7,711 bases of DNA from Buchnera aphidicola (Aphis nerii) (GTDB taxonomy: Bacteria; Pseudomonadota; Gammaproteobacteria; Enterobacterales; Enterobacteriaceae). This document shows, in pieces, positions 6,295-7,711 of this stretch. Position numbers and translations under genes: made by a program. Location: NCBI RefSeq assembly GCF_005083105.1, contig NZ_CP034886.1, positions 1 to 7,711 on the forward strand. Reading direction: 5' to 3'. The notes below the pieces were generated by a model. The model saw only the letters and a program-made list of their open reading frames with translations, was not told the DNA's origin and ran no database searches. Positions within the stretch are counted from its first letter, which is position 1; the number at the start of each line of letters is the position of its first letter.

Positions 6295-7695
6295 CTATTT
6301 GATATTTGTTACATCTATAAATCTACCATATAAAGCCGCTGCAGCTGCCATAACAGGACTTACTAAATGTGTTCTACCCCCCCTTCCCTGCCTACCCTCA
6401 AAATTTCGATTACTAGTAGAAGCACAACGTTCACCATCATTTAATTTATCATCATTCATACCTAAACACATAGAACAACCGGGGAGTCTCCAATCAAATC
6501 CTGCATTAATAAAAATTTTATCTAATCCTTCTTTTTCAGCCTTCTGTTTTACTAAACCTGATCCTGGTACAACAATAGCTTTAACTTGTTTTGAAATTTT
6601 TTTATTTTTTAATATATTAGCAGCTGACCTTAAATCTTCTATTCTGGAATTTGTACATGATCCAATAAAAACTTTGTCAATTTTAATATCTGTTAAATAC
6701 ATTCCAGGTTTTAAGTTCATATAACAACATGCAGATTTTGCCAAATTTTGTTGTATAGGATCATTTAAAAGATTATAATCTGGTATTTTTTCATTTATTG
6801 ATAAAACTTGATCTGGACTTGTACCCCAAGTCACTTGAGGAGATAAATTAGTAACATCAATTGTGAATTCCTTATCAAAAATCGCATTTTTGTCAGTCTT
6901 TAATGTTTTCCAATAATTAACAGCATCCCCCCAATATTTTCCATGAGGAGCATATAATTTACCTTCTAAATATTTATATGTAATTTGATCAGGAGCAATT
7001 AACGCTGATTTAGCGCCCATTTCAATTGCCATATTACAAACTGTCATACGTTCTTCCATACTCATATTTTTAATTATATTTCCACAAAACTCAATAACAT
7101 AACCAGATCCGATTGAAGTTCCTAATTTGCCTATAATAAATAAAATAATATCTTTTGCAGTAATAAAATTTTTAATTTTACCGACTACTTCAATTTTCAT
7201 ATTTTTAAAGCGTTGTTGTTTTAATGTTTGTGTTGCAAGAACATGCTCAACTTCTGAAGTACCAATTCCAAAAGATAATGCTCCAAATGCACCATGAGTT
7301 GATGTATGAGAATCACCACAAACTATAGTCATACCAGGTAATGTCATACCATTTTCAGGTCCTATTACATGAACAATCCCTTGATTTAAATGATTTAAAT
7401 CATATAATGATATATTAAAATCATTACAATTTTTTATTAATTGTTCCATTTGTATTTTTGCCATAGGACCTGATGCATCAATTTTTTTACTTACAGTTGA
7501 AACGTTATGATCCATCGTAGCAAATGTTTTTTTAGGTTGACGAACTAATCGATTTTTTTTACGCAATTCATTAAAGGCTTGAGGTGAAGTTACTTCATGC
7601 AATAAATGTAAATCTATATACAAAATAGATAGATGGTCTTTTTCTCTATATACAATATGAGAATTATATATTTTATCATATAATGTTTTTTTCAT
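6295..7695 (-). CDS. leuC: 3-isopropylmalate dehydratase large subunit LeuC
   Basis: LeuC is the iron-sulfur subunit of isopropylmalate isomerase, acting with LeuD in the cytoplasm. It is complete at 466 residues, the same length as the E. coli protein. The three 4Fe-4S ligand cysteines are present: Cys347 in [12 protein letters not shown], and Cys407 and Cys410 in [11 protein letters not shown]. Also intact are MDHNVST (61-67), [16 protein letters not shown] (125-140), [13 protein letters not shown] (145-157) and the C-terminal [22 protein letters not shown] (426-447). The ATG at 7695 has only a weak upstream site, but if the molecule is circular the leuB stop ends one base before it, so translation is probably coupled to leuB. 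A G7 run in the coding strand (at the GRGGR codons, near 6380) is unusual in such AT-rich DNA but leaves the frame intact. Confidence 0.98.
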   Translation of the reverse strand: MKKTLYDKIYNSHIVYREKDHLSILYIDLHLLHEVTSPQAFNELRKKNRLVRQPKKTFATMDHNVSTVSKKIDASGPMAKIQMEQLIKNCNDFNISLYDLNHLNQGIVHVIGPENGMTLPGMTIVCGDSHTSTHGAFGALSFGIGTSEVEHVLATQTLKQQRFKNMKIEVVGKIKNFITAKDIILFIIGKLGTSIGSGYVIEFCGNIIKNMSMEERMTVCNMAIEMGAKSALIAPDQITYKYLEGKLYAPHGKYWGDAVNYWKTLKTDKNAIFDKEFTIDVTNLSPQVTWGTSPDQVLSINEKIPDYNLLNDPIQQNLAKSACCYMNLKPGMYLTDIKIDKVFIGSCTNSRIEDLRSAANILKNKKISKQVKAIVVPGSGLVKQKAEKEGLDKIFINAGFDWRLPGCSMCLGMNDDKLNDGERCASTSNRNFEGRQGRGGRTHLVSPVMAAAAALYGRFIDVTNIK

Positions 7696-7696
7696 T

Positions 7697-7711
7697 TTAT
7701 TTACCGTTTAT
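7697..7711 (-). CDS. leuB: leuB C-terminal codons and stop (joined to base 1 if circular)
   Basis: Reading the reverse strand from base 1 on into 7711 keeps the leuB frame: the last codon in the left part (TTA, bases 3-1) is followed by ATA AAC GGT AAA TAA, i.e. Ile-Asn-Gly-Lys-stop. The stop (7699-7697) lies one base from the leuC ATG (7695). This gives a normal-length LeuB and a tight leuB-leuC junction, so it supports a circular molecule. The reading depends on the circle being real; within the window alone these bases are only the upstream flank of leuC. Confidence 0.85.

Noticed and set aside
6299..6724. Plus-strand open frame of 141 codons inside leuC
   Set aside because: Antisense to the conserved C-terminal cluster-binding region of LeuC; explained by codon bias of the real gene.

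Overview
The window looks like a complete circular leucine plasmid (pLeu type) of an aphid endosymbiont, Buchnera aphidicola, cut open inside leuB. The evidence is the gene content (leuA, leuB, leuC, leuD, two IncFII-type repA genes and yqhA), the extreme A+T richness with long A and T runs, and a lysine-, asparagine- and isoleucine-rich protein composition. The host aphid cannot be named from sequence alone. No tRNA, rRNA, transposon or CRISPR array was seen.

Layout, left to right: leuB (minus strand, 3' end running off the left edge), leuA (minus), a perfect 119-bp palindrome, repA2 (minus), a 147-bp spacer, yqhA (minus), a 239-bp divergent regulatory region, repA1 (plus), a 367-bp convergent spacer with 21-bp tandem repeats, an operon terminator, leuD (minus) and leuC (minus). 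When the right end is joined to the left end, leuB continues in frame for four codons to a stop, giving 363 residues, and leuC starts one base later. The four leu genes then form one operon, leuA-leuB-leuC-leuD, closed by a hairpin terminator just after leuD.

How the genes work together: LeuA makes 2-isopropylmalate from 2-oxoisovalerate and acetyl-CoA, LeuC and LeuD isomerise it to 3-isopropylmalate, and LeuB oxidises it to the precursor of leucine. In Buchnera this supplies an essential amino acid to the aphid. RepA1 is the likely replication initiator. RepA2 is a shorter, diverged copy. YqhA is a small membrane protein of unknown role.

The points most worth a second look are the long palindrome between repA2 and leuA, the tandem repeats downstream of repA1 (candidate origin), the inverted and direct repeats upstream of repA1, and a short leucine-rich reading frame just ahead of repA1 that could act as a leader peptide.
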